Assembly: GCF_029962835.1 (NCBI RefSeq)
Contig: NC_080578.1
Location: 102,155,759 to 102,219,758 of the forward strand
Source: Magnolia sinica
Lineage: Eukaryota; Streptophyta; Magnoliopsida; Magnoliales; Magnoliaceae
Length of the DNA: 64,000 nucleotides
Reading direction: 5' to 3'
Part shown: in pieces, positions 20,501 through 31,419 of the stretch
Layout of the letters: each line of letters opens with the position of its first letter
How positions within the stretch are numbered: the stretch's first letter is position 1
Made by a program: the position numbers and the translations under genes
Notes under the pieces: generated by a model
The model's database searches: none
What the model saw: only the letters and a program-made list of their open reading frames with translations
What the model was told of the DNA's origin: nothing

Positions 20501-23063
20501 TCATGTGAATGATTTGGAAGAAATGTTTCTCATCCTACGGAAGTTTCGGATGAAGCTGAATCCGAGTAAATGTGCTTTTGGAGTGAGCTCTGGAAAATTC
20601 CTCGGTTTCTTGGTTAGTCAGCGAGGAAAAGAGGCAAACCCTGAGAAGATAAAAGCTTTGATTGATATGGAATCCCCTAAAACCATTGAGGACATCCAAA
20701 GGTTGACTGGACGAGTCGGAGCACTTAATCGGTTCCTGTCCAGAGCCACGGATAAATGTCTCCCTTTCTTCAAACAGTTGAAAGGAAGACAAACAATGGG
20801 TTGGACGGAAGAATGTGAAGCGGCATTCCAACAATTAAAATCATGTCTCGGTTCTCCACCTCTCTTATCAAAACCCGAATCAGGGGAGTCCCTGCTCCTT
20901 TACCTAGCAGTATCCGAGGCAGCGGTTAGTTCGGCTTTGATAAGAGAATCCGAAGGAAAGCAACTGCCGGTCTATTACGTCAGCAAAGCGTTATTGCCAG
21001 CAGAAACGAGATACCCAAGCTTGGAAAAAGTGGCCTTGGCTTTAATAACTTCCTCTCGCCGACTCAGGCCGTATTTCCATGCCCATACCATCATCGTAAT
21101 GACCGATCTTCCGCTTCGCCAGGTATTGCAAAAACCAGAAGCTTCCGGCCGACTCACGAAGTGGGCTATCGAACTGAGTGAGTTTGACATTCAATACAGA
21201 CCGAAGGTAGCAGTCAAAGGGCAAGCCGTAGCTGATTTCATTGCCGAAGGAACACCACCAACCGAACTCCCGGTCAACGATATGCCAAAGGATGTTGCAG
21301 TTCCAGCAACGACCACTCCCCCGACCCTTACCTGCCCTATTCCCTGGAAATTGTTTGTCGATGGTTCTTCTAACTCGAAGGCAAGTGGGGCCGGGGTTGT
21401 GCTGGAGACCCCCGATCATACCTATATACAGTATGCCTTACGACTTGGATTCCAAGCGTCGAACAATACAGCAGAATAAGAAGCATTGTTACTCGGCCTC
21501 CGACTCCCCGTTAGCATGGAAGTCACGCACCTAAGTGTTTTCAGCAATTCTCAGTTGGTTGTTAATCAAGTTACCGGTGTATACCAGACACGGAAAGAAC
21601 AGTTAAGAGCATACATGAAGAAAGCGAAAGAACTTATCAATGGATTTCAACTCTGTCGTGTCACTCGGATCCCTCGAATAGAAAACGGCAAAGCCAATTT
21701 ATTAGCAAAGCTCGCCTCCGCCGATGAAGATGATATACCCAGGTCCGTCCCTGTCGAATACGTCGATAAGCCGAGTATAAATGAACCAATTAGCGAGGCC
21801 ATCAATACAATCGACTCGGAACCATCCTGGACCGATCCAATCCGCCAATACCTTGACAAGGGAAAGCTGCCGGAAGATTGTGCCGAGGCTCGACGAGTTA
21901 AGATCCGGGCCTCCCGTTACACCATACTCAACGGAACCCTTTATAAGAAAGGGTACTACGCCCCGTTGCTGCGGTGCCTCAAACCCAGTGAGGTGGACTA
22001 TGTATTACGTAAAATCCATGAAGGAATCTGCGGAAACCACTCTGGAGGGCGATCTCTCGCCCACAAGGTCCTAGGACAGGGATATTACTGGCCCACTATC
22101 CAACACGACGCTCGCAAGCTCGTCCAAAAATGCGACAAATGTCAACAGTTCACGGCAATTCCGAGACAAGCCCCCGAGGCACTGACGCCGATGACTGCTC
22201 CCTGTCCCTTCGCACAGTGGGGTGTCGACATCATAGGTCCACTCCCTATGGGAAAAGGTCAGACCAAGTTTGCTGTGGTAGCAGTGGATTATTTTACGAA
22301 ATGGGCCGAGGCAGAGCCATTAGCTAAAATAACCGAGCAGAAGATCACCGAGTTTGTCTGGAAAAACATTATCTGCCGATTCGGAGTACCCCGTACCATT
22401 ATTACAGACAATGGAAGGCAATTCGATAATAGAAGCTTTCGCGAGATGTGCGACAACCTCGGAATCAGAAACGTCTATTCTTCGCCTCATCATCCTCAAA
22501 CTAACGGACAAGTAGAAGCGGTTAACAAGATTATCAAGCAACATTTACGGACCAAGCTTGACCGGGCCAAAGGAGCATGGGCCGAAGAGCTCTCAAAAAT
22601 TCTCTGGGCTTACCGAACCACAGCTCGAACCGCCACAGGAGAAACTCCCTTTTCACTCGCGTATGGCTCGGAAGCCGTCACTCCCGTTGAAATCGGATTA
22701 CCTTCGGCTCGAGTCACTTCGTTCAATACGGAAGAAAATGAAGAACTCCTTGCACTCGGGATCGACCTTCTGGACGAACAAAGGGAAGTGGCGCGGCTGC
22801 GCACGGAGGCACGGCAACGACAAGTGGCTCGGTTCTACAATACCCGAGTTAAGAGCAGGAGGTTTCGAATGAGAGATATAGTTCTCCGAAAGGTATTTTT
22901 CAATACCAAGGAATTTGGGTCGGGTACTTTGGGACCCAATTGGGAAGGACCCTATATCGTCTCGAGCACCATCCGACCAGGAACGTATCGGCTAAAAGAT
23001 CTAAACGGACAACCATTGCCTCATCCTTGGAACGCTGAGCACCTCAAGATTTACTATCCTTAG
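17558..23063 (+). pseudogene. gag-pol region of LTR element copy 2
   Basis: The likely gag start is the ATG at 17558. A Pro/Gln-rich N-terminal part is followed by the capsid-like region (FRLPQITPFTGKTDPTEH, about 18190), a CCHC knuckle about 18940, protease LVDTGSSADVLF about 19335, RT 20000-20650 (YIDDML at about 20460), RNase H about 21340-21700, and integrase about 22000-23060 with HHCC finger, DDE core and a GPY-like end (GTLGPNWEGPYIV). About four breaks. Protein similarity to copy 1 is high throughout, visibly about nine residues in ten. Confidence 0.9.
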
Positions 23064-23242
23064 CTCGGTACCCAACGTTTAAAGACTCTGAACTAAGAAA
23101 GATTAAAGCCAAATCAAATGAATAAAACTAAACGTTTTCTTTCATTCATCGAACCACGTGCGAGTACAACATGTCAAAAAAAAAAACACAAAGGGCCCTG
23201 GTTACTGCCCTCCGGTAGGAACGGTACCCGAAGCATTCCCGC

Positions 23243-25520
23243 TTATACCGGCCTCATCCCTAGCAGTGACTTCAGCAGCGGCGTCCGGACTCCTCCACCC
23301 TCGATTTCCGAGAGATCAAGGTCAGGAAAAGATTTCTTTATGTCTTTGACACATTCCAGAAATCCGCTTTGGAACAAGCGATCCCTCTCATCCTCGAACT
23401 CCGCTGACTCAAGGAAAGCTTGGACGGCTTGGTCCCTAGCCTTCTCGGCCTCCCGAATCTTCTCGTTGGCCTGCTGAATATGCCCCGCCGCCTCAAGCTT
23501 AGCCCGAGCCAAGTCATCTGCACAAGAAGCATGGACTGCGAGAACTCGTCGGTTCTCTTCTTCAGCTCTGGAAAGAAGAGCCGACACCCGAGCGACCTCG
23601 GCCTGCGCTTCATCAAGGGCTCTCTTGGAGAAAGCCGCCTCTGCTTTCGCGTCTTCGGCAGCTTTCCGGGCAAGGGCCGCCTCGCCTATCAGAACGCCGA
23701 CCCGAGTTTCGGCTTCCTCGCGTCGCCCTTCGGCCTCCGACAGAAGAGCCTGCAGCCGATGAGTGGAAGATAACTCTTTGCTGGCCTTAATCAAGCAGGG
23801 AGTGAGTTCAAAAAGCACCCTTGCTGCATGGCCGACGGTTTACGATGAAGGAGCGTTGTAGAGGCTGATGAACTCTTTTTCGCCCCTATGGGCTAAGGCC
23901 CAGGGAACCATCCCCGACACCACCTTTTGCAGGACGGACGACCCTTCTTGGTTCCTTTCCTCCCCTCTGGAGGATGCAGTCCTCGTCTCTTCTTTCCCTC
24001 TGGAAGACGCAGCCCTAGCCTCTTCCTCCTGTCTCGGAACATCCGTCGCAACGTGTCCCGAGTCGGGTGCCGCCTGAGGTTCCGAGGCTGCGGCCACCGT
24101 CGCTTCCACCCTTTCTTCCGGGTCAGAAATTACGACGACAGAAGGGGCGGAAGAACTCGCAGGCTCCTTCTCCTTCCGCACCACTCTTTGCCTCTTCGGC
24201 GGCCGAGGCTCCGACAGAAGAACTGATCGCGGAGGAGCCTTTAACTTCGTAACCGCCCTAAGAGGAGGACGAGCTCCAGTCATTTCCGAAGGAGCCGGTT
24301 CGGGAGCAATCCTGAGATTGGGGCGAGCTTCGGGCAAATCTAAAAAAAAAAACGAAGTAAGTCAGGAAAAATTCGGAAGATGCATGAAGATACATTTTCA
24401 ATTACCTGTGACGGCCGAGTCTAGACCTGCGAGATGAAGACGCTCCGGCTGTAAAAGCACCTTCCAGGACCTATCTGCTGGATCCAACGCCCTCAACTCT
24501 TTGATCCGAGCTGAAGCACTGGAGCCGAGCTTTGGCCGCTTCTTCGGAATATCTGCCAGACACAAGCCCGTCAGACTCAGAATATTACGAAAATAAAAAA
24601 GGGCAAGGGAGAAGACCCAAGTCACCTGCTCTCTGGAACGCCCGAGGAACACGAGCCTCGCAGGACCCGGACTCAGCCGTCTCCCAACGACCACAGGCCC
24701 AAAACCAACGTTCTCTCCAATGTTTGTTGGAAGTGGGAGGGTCAGTTATTAGGGAGCCGCCTCCGCCCCGCCAAGCAGCGAAGACATAAAAGTCGGGGTA
24801 GTTCGGGTTCACGCGCACTTGGTACAAGTGAAGAAACTCGTCGACTGTTAGCAGCGGCTGTTCCATCTCAGCCCACAACACCGCACACCCGAATAAGTTC
24901 CTCCACCCATTCGGAACTATTTGCCCCGGGGCAATCTGAATACGAGATAAAACTCCCCGGACAATGGCCTGAAGGGGCAGACGCAAGCCGCATTGCATTG
25001 AGACTTGGTAGATCGCGACCGCCCCAGCAGGAGGATGATCCGGCAAGTCATTCGGACGGGGGAGATAAGTGATAACCGATTCGGGGATGTGATACCCGAT
25101 TCGGATTCTGTCTAAATCCGCCTCAGTCAAAACTGAAGGAACCGGGCCGCTTAGATCATCCCCCGATCCTTCTCCTTCAGACTCGGCGTGTGCCGACTCA
25201 TCAACAGGAACCGACCCAGAGGTTCCCTCGGCAATCAACATTTCCTCTTCTTCCTCCTCTTCTTCCTCCATGCCCCTTGGAAAATTAGGCCTTCCCGGGC
25301 GGGTTAATAAAGACGACCCACCACGAGAAGGATCAACGGAAGCAGGGCGCTCCGCCGGAGCTTCAGTAACCCTCTCAGAAAGAAAAGCAGCGTTCGCATC
25401 AACTGCTATCTCTGTCAGTAAGGAAGGCGATTCCGCAACATTCCAAAAACGTTGCGCTTCGCCTTCATCTCCGGAAACTCCCTCCTGGGGACTTCGAGGA
25501 CCTCTAGCCGCCATTATCAC
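23243..25520 (-). pseudogene. Antisense accessory gene of LTR element copy 2
   Basis: Counterpart of the gene at 4865-7090. It starts near 25520 (alternative Met at 25514) and has the same acidic N-terminal part and conserved gypsy-type-transposon domain (GYHIPESVITYLPRP; PNGWRNLFGCAVLW). GT-AG introns are inferred at 24553-24625 and 24340-24405, at the same places as in copy 1 though shorter. The C-terminal part, up to about 23243, is a long Ala/Glu/Arg coiled coil (EEENRRVLAVHASC, EKIREAEKARDQAVQ). Conservation of domain, intron sites and coiled coil in two elements that otherwise drifted suggests the protein mattered to the element. Function unknown; possibly broken at one point. Confidence 0.75.
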
Positions 25521-25690
25521 TAAATAAAGAGGAAGGAGAGACTCACCGGAGGAAGAAAGGAAAATGAAAATGGCGAAAGGAGGCGCTGGCAGTTAAGAGA
25601 GAGGAAAGGAAGAAGACGCAAGACCGAAAAAGCTCCAAAGGAAAAGCGAAGTGGGAATGGCAGTAGAAGTTCGAAATGCGGGACCCCCAC

Positions 25691-25700
25691 CATTTTATAA
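25691..25700 (-). promoter_or_regulatory. TATA box of the antisense gene, LTR element copy 2
   Basis: TTATAAAATG on the minus strand, about 170 bases before the antisense start. It matches the placing of cttatataac in copy 1. Confidence 0.5.
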
Positions 25701-26005
25701 GATTGCTATGTAGCGGAAGCAATTAATGGGAAAATGATTCGACGCCTGCATCGACTCCCCCACTCGACACGTGGCGCACGTCTACTGACGACAATAATGC
25801 CCTTGCTACGTGTCCAACCCTCATTGGCGGGGTGGGCGATTTGACAGCTGACGGCGCATGCGATGTCAGAAACTGAACCGTCTCCCGTCAAAGGCGACAC
25901 AGAATGCATTAAATGACTACTTATTGTCTCGGACTGAGCTATGAACCGACTCAAAACTCGCTACTCCTAAGTGTCATATGAAACACACGGAGTAAGGGGG
26001 CTTAC

Positions 26006-26548
26006 TGTTAGGGACAAAAGATACGGAGTTCGGAGACTCGGACTCTATGCCTCGGGTTGCCAAAGGATGTGTCAGATCCGAGGCATGGTTTACTGAATCG
26101 AGACAGAAGTTGAGTCGGCTCGGACTACACGTCAGCAATCCGGGCATGCATCGGGCCGATCTTCTTATCGGATCGGCCAGCGCAAGATAAAGCCTCATCC
26201 CGAATATCTTGGGACAAGATCCCCAACCCCGAAGCTCACGGGATCGGACGAAGACTGGAGATAAGCACGATCCTTTCTCCGTGATACCAGGAGAGGATCC
26301 CGCACACGATATCAGGAGAAGAATCCTCGTACAAATAAATGCTCCAGCAGCTATAAAAGAAGGACCTCCCTCGTCTTGTAGAGTAAGGCAAAAAATTCTA
26401 TCTCAAAACCCCTCAATACGCTTAGACCCAGAATCCAGGCCTGACTTTGGCATCGGAGGGTCCCCTGCTTAAGCCAGGGTCTCCTTTGTCCTCTTTTTGT
26501 GCAGGTACACGAAGGTCTAAGAGGGCGAACCAGATATTCCCATCAACA
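26006..26548 (+). repeat. 3' LTR of LTR element copy 2
   Basis: 543 bp, direct repeat of 16966-17500. Preceded by the purine tract agtaagggggcttac and followed by GTATC. The TATA-like ctataaaag recurs at about 26350. Confidence 0.95.
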
Positions 26549-26690
26549 GTATCTGTTCTAGCCATTCCATCCAACCATTTTTCCAGCTCATTTTAGGATA
26601 TTAGCCCAAAGATGAGGCAGATCCAAATTTCATGTGGACCACACCATAGGAAACACTGGGAGTTGAACGCTTAGTATTTTTAATTTTTAT

Positions 26691-26695
<5 letters not shown>

Positions 26696-26763
<68 letters not shown>
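26696..26763. repeat. (TA)n microsatellite
   Basis: About 33 TA units inside the MITE body. The open frame across it (Ile-Tyr repeats) is an artefact. Confidence 0.95.
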
Positions 26764-26766
<3 letters not shown>

Positions 26767-26774
26767 GAGAAGTT

Positions 26775-27610
26775 TTGGATCAAGCTGATATTTGTGGTTT
26801 TCAACGGGTTATAAACATTACAGTGAGCGTAGGAAAATTTCAACGGTGGACATTCAATCAAGACTGCTTTTCGATAGTCTGGTCCACCTGAGATTTGGAT
26901 CTGCCTCATTTTTGGGATCATGCCCTAAAATGAGCTGGAAAAATGGATCAAGCTGATATTTGTGTTTTCAACGGGTTATAAACATTACAGTGAGCCTAGG
27001 AAAATTTCAACGGTGGACATTCAATCAAGACTGTTTTTCGATAGTGTGGTCCACCTGAGATTTGGATCTGAATCATTTTTGGGATCATGCCCTAAAATGA
27101 GCTGGAAAAATGGATCAAGCTGATATTTGTGTTTTCAACAGGTTATAAACATTACGTTGAGCCTGGGAAATTTTTAATGGTGGACCTTCAATCAAAACTG
27201 TTTTTCTATAGTGTGGTCCACCTGAGATTTGGATCTGCCTCATTTTTGGGATCATGCCCTAAAATGAGCCGGAAAAATGGATCAAGCTGATATTTGTGTT
27301 TTCAACGGGTTATAAACATTACAGTGAGCCTAGGAAAATTTCAACGGTGGACATTCAATCAAGACTGTTTTTCGATAGTGTGGTCCACCTGAGATTTGGA
27401 TCTGCGTCATTTTTGGTATCATGCCCTAAAATGAGCTGGAAAAATGGATCAAGCTGATATTTGTGTTTTCAACAGGTTATAAACATTACGTTGAGCCTGG
27501 GAAATTTTTAATGGTGGACCTTCAATCAAAACGGTTTTTCTATAGTGTGGTCCACCTGAGATTTGGATCTGCCTCATTTTTGGCATCATGCACTAAAATG
27601 AGCTGGAAAA
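26775..27610. repeat. Five-copy 167-bp tandem array with A-A-B-A-B pattern
   Basis: Units start at about 26775, 26943, 27110, 27277 and 27444, each with atggatcaagctgatatttg and ending gagctggaaaa. Units 3 and 5 share a set of variants (acgttgagcctggg, ttaatggtggacc, ttctatagtg), while units 1, 2 and 4 share another (acagtgagc, caacggtggac, ttcgatagt). The pattern means the latest step duplicated a 334-bp A-B dimer. The unit derives from the MITE's own interior. Confidence 0.95.
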
Positions 27611-27699
27611 ATGGATGGACGGCATGGATAAAACAGATACATCATGGTGGGTCCCACTGATCACCTTAGATATCATTTAGTTTCTACAATTAGTCTTCT

Positions 27700-28230
27700 T
27701 TTTTTTTTTTAAAGGTCTAGTCATACCTTTTTAATTGTTGCTATCCCCCCAACCCAACCCACCCCCACCACCCCCACACCACCACCCCCCCAAGGAGAAG
27801 GTTTTCTTCCAAATATATCCAAGATGGAGAGAGGAGAAAAGCCTGTATATATGCAAAGCCTTAAGACTGCGGCTGGAACCACAGAGAAAAAAAACGCTGG
27901 GCACACACATGGACGTGTGATAGATGGATGAATGGGTAAGTAATGATGTTTTTGAAGGTTGCAGAGGAATGAAATGAAAATACTGTTGGAAGTAATGCTG
28001 TGAAATCTCTCTGTGTATGACTTTACTCTTAAGAAGCCGAGGAGAGGATGGAAGAGAATACGCTAAAAAAAATTAAATAGAATAAAAAAGCAGAAGAAAA
28101 TTAAAGATAAAAGGTGGATGAATGCCCCACAATTGATGTGTGGGACCCACCATGATGTTGATGTCCTAATCCTGTCCATACTGTCCATCATGTGCGGCCC
28201 ATTCTATTCTACTTAGATTCCAAAGTCCAG
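27700..28230. other. Intergenic; C-rich tract and a copy of the NLR 5' flank
   Basis: 27740-27795 is a CCCACC/CCCAAC-rich strand-asymmetric tract. 27915-28105 resembles the 5' flank of the NLR pseudogene (16680-16868). I see no coiled-coil or NB-ARC remains beside it, so it may be a promoter fragment only. Confidence 0.5.
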
Positions 28231-28232
28231 CT

Positions 28233-29325
28233 AGGAGGCGGGTTGTCTGTGCCTCCTACCCATAGGAAGTTCTTGTGGTTGGAAGGTACATGGGCCCACT
28301 GAGATGTCTGGGATAAATCTACCCCATCCATCTGTTTTCCAGCCCATGTTAGGACATGATTCCAAAAACTCTTAAGTAGATCACACCAAAGGAATAGTTG
28401 GGATGGAACACCTACAGTCGAAACCTTTATGGGGCCAGGCTAAAATTTGTGTTTTCAGTTCATCCTCTATTAATTGACCTTATGAACGGTTTGGATGGCA
28501 TATAACAATCATGCTGGGCCTCAGGAAAATTTCAATGGTAGGCATTTCCATAATCACCGTGGCTAAATTCCATATAGGTTTTGGATCTGCCTTTTGTGGG
28601 ATCATCATTTAAGTTTTGGATGGAACGGATTGGCTACTCCGCCTGCCACCAGCCCGGTGGCTGGTGGTCGGTGCTCTGTGAGCCCCACCATGATGTATGT
28701 ATTTCATCCATGCCGTTCATCCATTTTTAAGGATCATTTTAGGGCTTGAATCCAAAAAACAGAGCAATATAAATCTCAAGTGGACCACACCACAGGAAAA
28801 CAATAGTGATTGGATATCCACCATTAAAATCCTCCTAAGGCCCACTGTACTGTTTATTTGACATCCAATCTGTTGATTAGGTCATACAGACCCAGATGAA
28901 TGGAAAAAAACAAAGATCAGCTTGATCCAAAACTTTTATAGCCTAAAAAAGTTTTTAATGGTCGACATTTATTCAACACTCTTTCCTGTAATGTGGTCTA
29001 CTTGAGACTGGGATATATCTCATTTCTGGTCTAATACTATAAAATGATATAAAACAATAGATAGACGGCATGGATGAAACACGTACACCATGGTGGAGCC
29101 CGCGGAGCACCGAGCATCAGCCATTGGCTGGTGGCAGGGGGGAGTAGCCAATCCGTTTTCGTTTTCGTTTTGGATCTGCCTTCTTGGAATCGTGTCTTAA
29201 CATAAGATGGCAAGACTGATTGACGGGGTGGATTTTTTTTAAATATCTCCTTGAGCATGTAGCTAGGTTCCACCTTTCGACCACAGGAATTTCTCCTGGG
29301 CGGGGGCAGAGGCAGCCCGCGTCCT
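28233..29325. mobile_element. MITE with roughly 60-bp inverted ends, host of a nested MITE
   Basis: Left end AGGAGGCGGGTTGTCTGTGC resembles the inverse of the right end (AGGACGCGGGCTGCCTCTGC), and similarity continues inward for about 60 bp. A possible 9-bp duplication is too degenerate to be sure. The second MITE (28622-29166) lies inside it. Confidence 0.65.
28622..29166. mobile_element. Mutator-like MITE, copy 1 (9-bp TSD)
   Basis: Inverted ends GGAACGGATTGGCTACTCC / complement of ggagtagccaatccgtttt. The 9-bp target duplication GTTTTGGAT is at 28613-28621 and 29167-29175; a 9-bp duplication is characteristic of Mutator-like elements. Interior: standard ggggcccaccatgatgtatg-type text. Non-coding. 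Confidence 0.85.
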
Positions 29326-29456
29326 CAAAGCTGAGTTTGATCTAAAATTTAGATAGCTTACACTACGTAATCATGCTTAAAATCTCTAAAATCATGTGCT
29401 GTGGGGCCCGCCGAAGTCCCTTTTGTATAGCTCTCTTCTGGAATGAAATAACTCTT

Positions 29457-29845
29457 TATATATATATATATATATATATATATGAGTCATGCTCCCCTGC
29501 GCACCTACGCACGTGTGCACCTTTGCACACGTGTCATGGGTGTCTAATCTGAACGGTCCATGTGATGCGGAATCAAACCTCACGTGAGAAATTTTCACCC
29601 TGATATAAAATTCTGATGGACCATAGTAAAGAGAAATATAAATCAAGGGAGGAAACTGTTTTAATTTTTCATGACCCATAAAAGTTCTAGATCAAAGTAA
29701 AACTTAGTCCTGAGAGGTTTCACGAGAGGTTTCACGAGGTTCTGCTTCACATGAACGGTTCAGATTTTGGATCCACGTCACGTATGCTGGGTTCTTAAAA
29801 AAGTTCGTATGTAACAGGTACGAACTGATTTGTAGGTGAGCGTTT

Positions 29846-29847
<2 letters not shown>
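29457..29847. repeat. 360-bp unit U1 of an inverted pair, with (TA)n at its edge
   Basis: (TA)n at 29457-29482, then the unit from gagtcatgctcccctgc to gtgagcgtttcc. The same unit occurs inverted at 30441-30798. Another (TA)n begins directly after 29847. Confidence 0.9.
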
Positions 29848-29895
<48 letters not shown>

Positions 29896-30390
29896 GGCGT
29901 GACTTTTTGAGTGTCCAATCATCCTAGTCAGAAGCATCTTCTGAATGAATTAAATGACAGATAAAAAAGTGGTGCCCCCTCGTACAATCTAGAAGGTTTT
30001 TATGGTGGCTCCAACCCAAGTAGTCCTCGGTGCCACCTGCCTAGAATAATAGGGTTTGACATGATGAATGGTCTAGATGTGATTAAAAAAACTGGTGGAC
30101 CCGCATGCTGATTTGTAGTTTAAGCTTCTAAAAATTGTTAGTATTGAATCCACCTCAGGGTAGAATAAAAGGGACACGAAAGCCTTTCGCAGTAACTTCC
30201 AGCAGCTTGAGCTAGGTGGAGTAACACGATGTTTGTGAGAAATCCACTCCCATTTACTTGTTCTGCTAGAGCATTTTAAAATGTGTTTATCCCCATCTTT
30301 GATACACCTGTATGTACCAATAAGATTTCGTCATGTGTCGGCACCATCCACTTAATAATAGTAAAATCTTACTCTCTCACACACACACAC

Positions 30391-30440
<50 letters not shown>
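29848..30440. other. Spacer of the inverted pair, (TA)n and (CA)n
   Basis: (TA)n at 29848-29892 and (CA)n at about 30370-30440 bound about 470 bases of sequence in which I see no gene. Confidence 0.8.
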
Positions 30441-30445
<5 letters not shown>

Positions 30446-30798
30446 ACGCTCACCTACGAACCAGTTCATATGTACCACATACGAACTTTTTTGAGAACCC
30501 TTCATACATGATGTGGATCCAAAATCTGAACCGTTCATGTGAAGCAGCACCTCGTGAAACCCCTAAGGACCAAGTTTTACTCTGATATAAAGCTTTGATG
30601 GGTCATGAAAAATGAAAACAGTTTCCTCCCTTGATTTGCATTTATCTTTGCTATAGCCCACTAGAATTTTAGATCAGGGTGAAAATTTGTTGCATGGGGT
30701 TTCATGGGATTCCGCATCACATGGACCATTCAGATTAGACACCCTTGACACGTGTGCAAAGGTGCGCACGTGCATAGGTGCGTAGGGGAGCATGACTC
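30441..30798. repeat. 360-bp unit U2 of an inverted pair
   Basis: Reverse complement of U1, from ggaaacgctcacctacg to gggagcatgactc, about 85-90 per cent similar by eye. A (CA)n abuts the same unit end at which U1 has (TA)n, so that end repeatedly seeds dinucleotide runs. Confidence 0.9.
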
Positions 30799-30814
30799 TA
30801 TATATATATATGGG

Positions 30815-31353
30815 AAAAGGTACTATGCGCTCGACCTCACGAGTCCGTCTCATAAGGTCGAGCTGTGTGGGCCCCACCGTGATGCGTTTCGAACATCTAC
30901 CCCATCAGTCAGATGCACCATTCCATCGTGGGCCTAGGTCTTAAAAATCAAATCAATCCGTGACTTGTGTGGGCCACACCACATACAGAAGTGGGGAGGG
31001 GCCGTGCACCATTAAAACATTCATAATCATTTTTTGGGCCCACCGAGATGTGGTTTGCAAATCCAGCTCATCCATTATGTGTGTCCCACTTGGATAAGAG
31101 TTCAGACCAAGTTTCAGCAGCATTCAAAACTCAGGTGGGCCCCACCAAATGCTTTTATATGTTTTAACGGTGTCTTCACATGGTTTTAGATGGTATGGCC
31201 CACCTGAGTTCCATATACGGCTGATTTTTACGATATCTCATAATTTAGAGGGGACCCATCAAATGCACGGTGTTGATGGTCGACACGCATCACGGTGGGG
31301 CCCGCATAGCTTGACCTCACGGGAGCTTATCGTGAGGTCGAGCGCATAGTACC

Positions 31354-31357
<4 letters not shown>
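30815..31357. mobile_element. MITE with perfect 24-bp inverted ends and terminal hairpins
   Basis: GGTACTATGCGCTCGACCTC at 30819 is exactly inverted at the right end (31330-31353). Each end also folds on itself, because GCTCGACCT is followed by AGGTCGAGC within 35 bases. It sits in TA repeats, so no target duplication can be read. Non-coding; superfamily unknown. Confidence 0.85.

Positions 31358-31418
<61 letters not shown>
31358..31418. repeat. (TA)n and (GA)n run
   Basis: TA units then GA units. The GA part continues directly into the LINE 3' end on the minus strand as (TC)n, so it probably grew from the LINE tail. Confidence 0.9.

Positions 31419-31419
<1 letters not shown>

Larger units (their letters stand above)
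16966..26548 (+). mobile_element. Ty3/gypsy LTR retrotransposon, Tat-like lineage, copy 2 (older)
   Basis: About 9.6 kb on the plus strand, with LTRs of 535 and 543 bp, TGTTG/CAACA ends and target duplication GTATC (16961-16965 and 26549-26553). It has the same layout as copy 1, mirrored: gag, protease, RT, RNase H, integrase, then an antisense gene, a polypurine tract with five G (25994-25998) and the 3' LTR. The LTRs differ by about eight substitutions plus one 8-base indel (about 1.5 per cent), so it is older than copy 1. The coding part is more nearly continuous, with about four breaks. LTR interiors differ noticeably from copy 1, so the two belong to sub-families rather than to one recent burst. 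Confidence 0.95.
26549..27700. repeat. Right part of the split MITE, internally amplified
   Basis: Continues the MITE cut at 16965. It contains a long (TA)n and a 167-bp tandem array, and ends near tttctacaattag at about 27690. Without the LTR element and the array this would be an ordinary MITE of several hundred bases. Confidence 0.6.

Noticed and set aside
26601-26921. Open frame with Ile-Tyr repeats
   Set aside because: Product of (TA)n.
27721-27920. Pro/His-rich frame and its complement
   Set aside because: C-rich tract gives low-complexity protein; no conserved feature.
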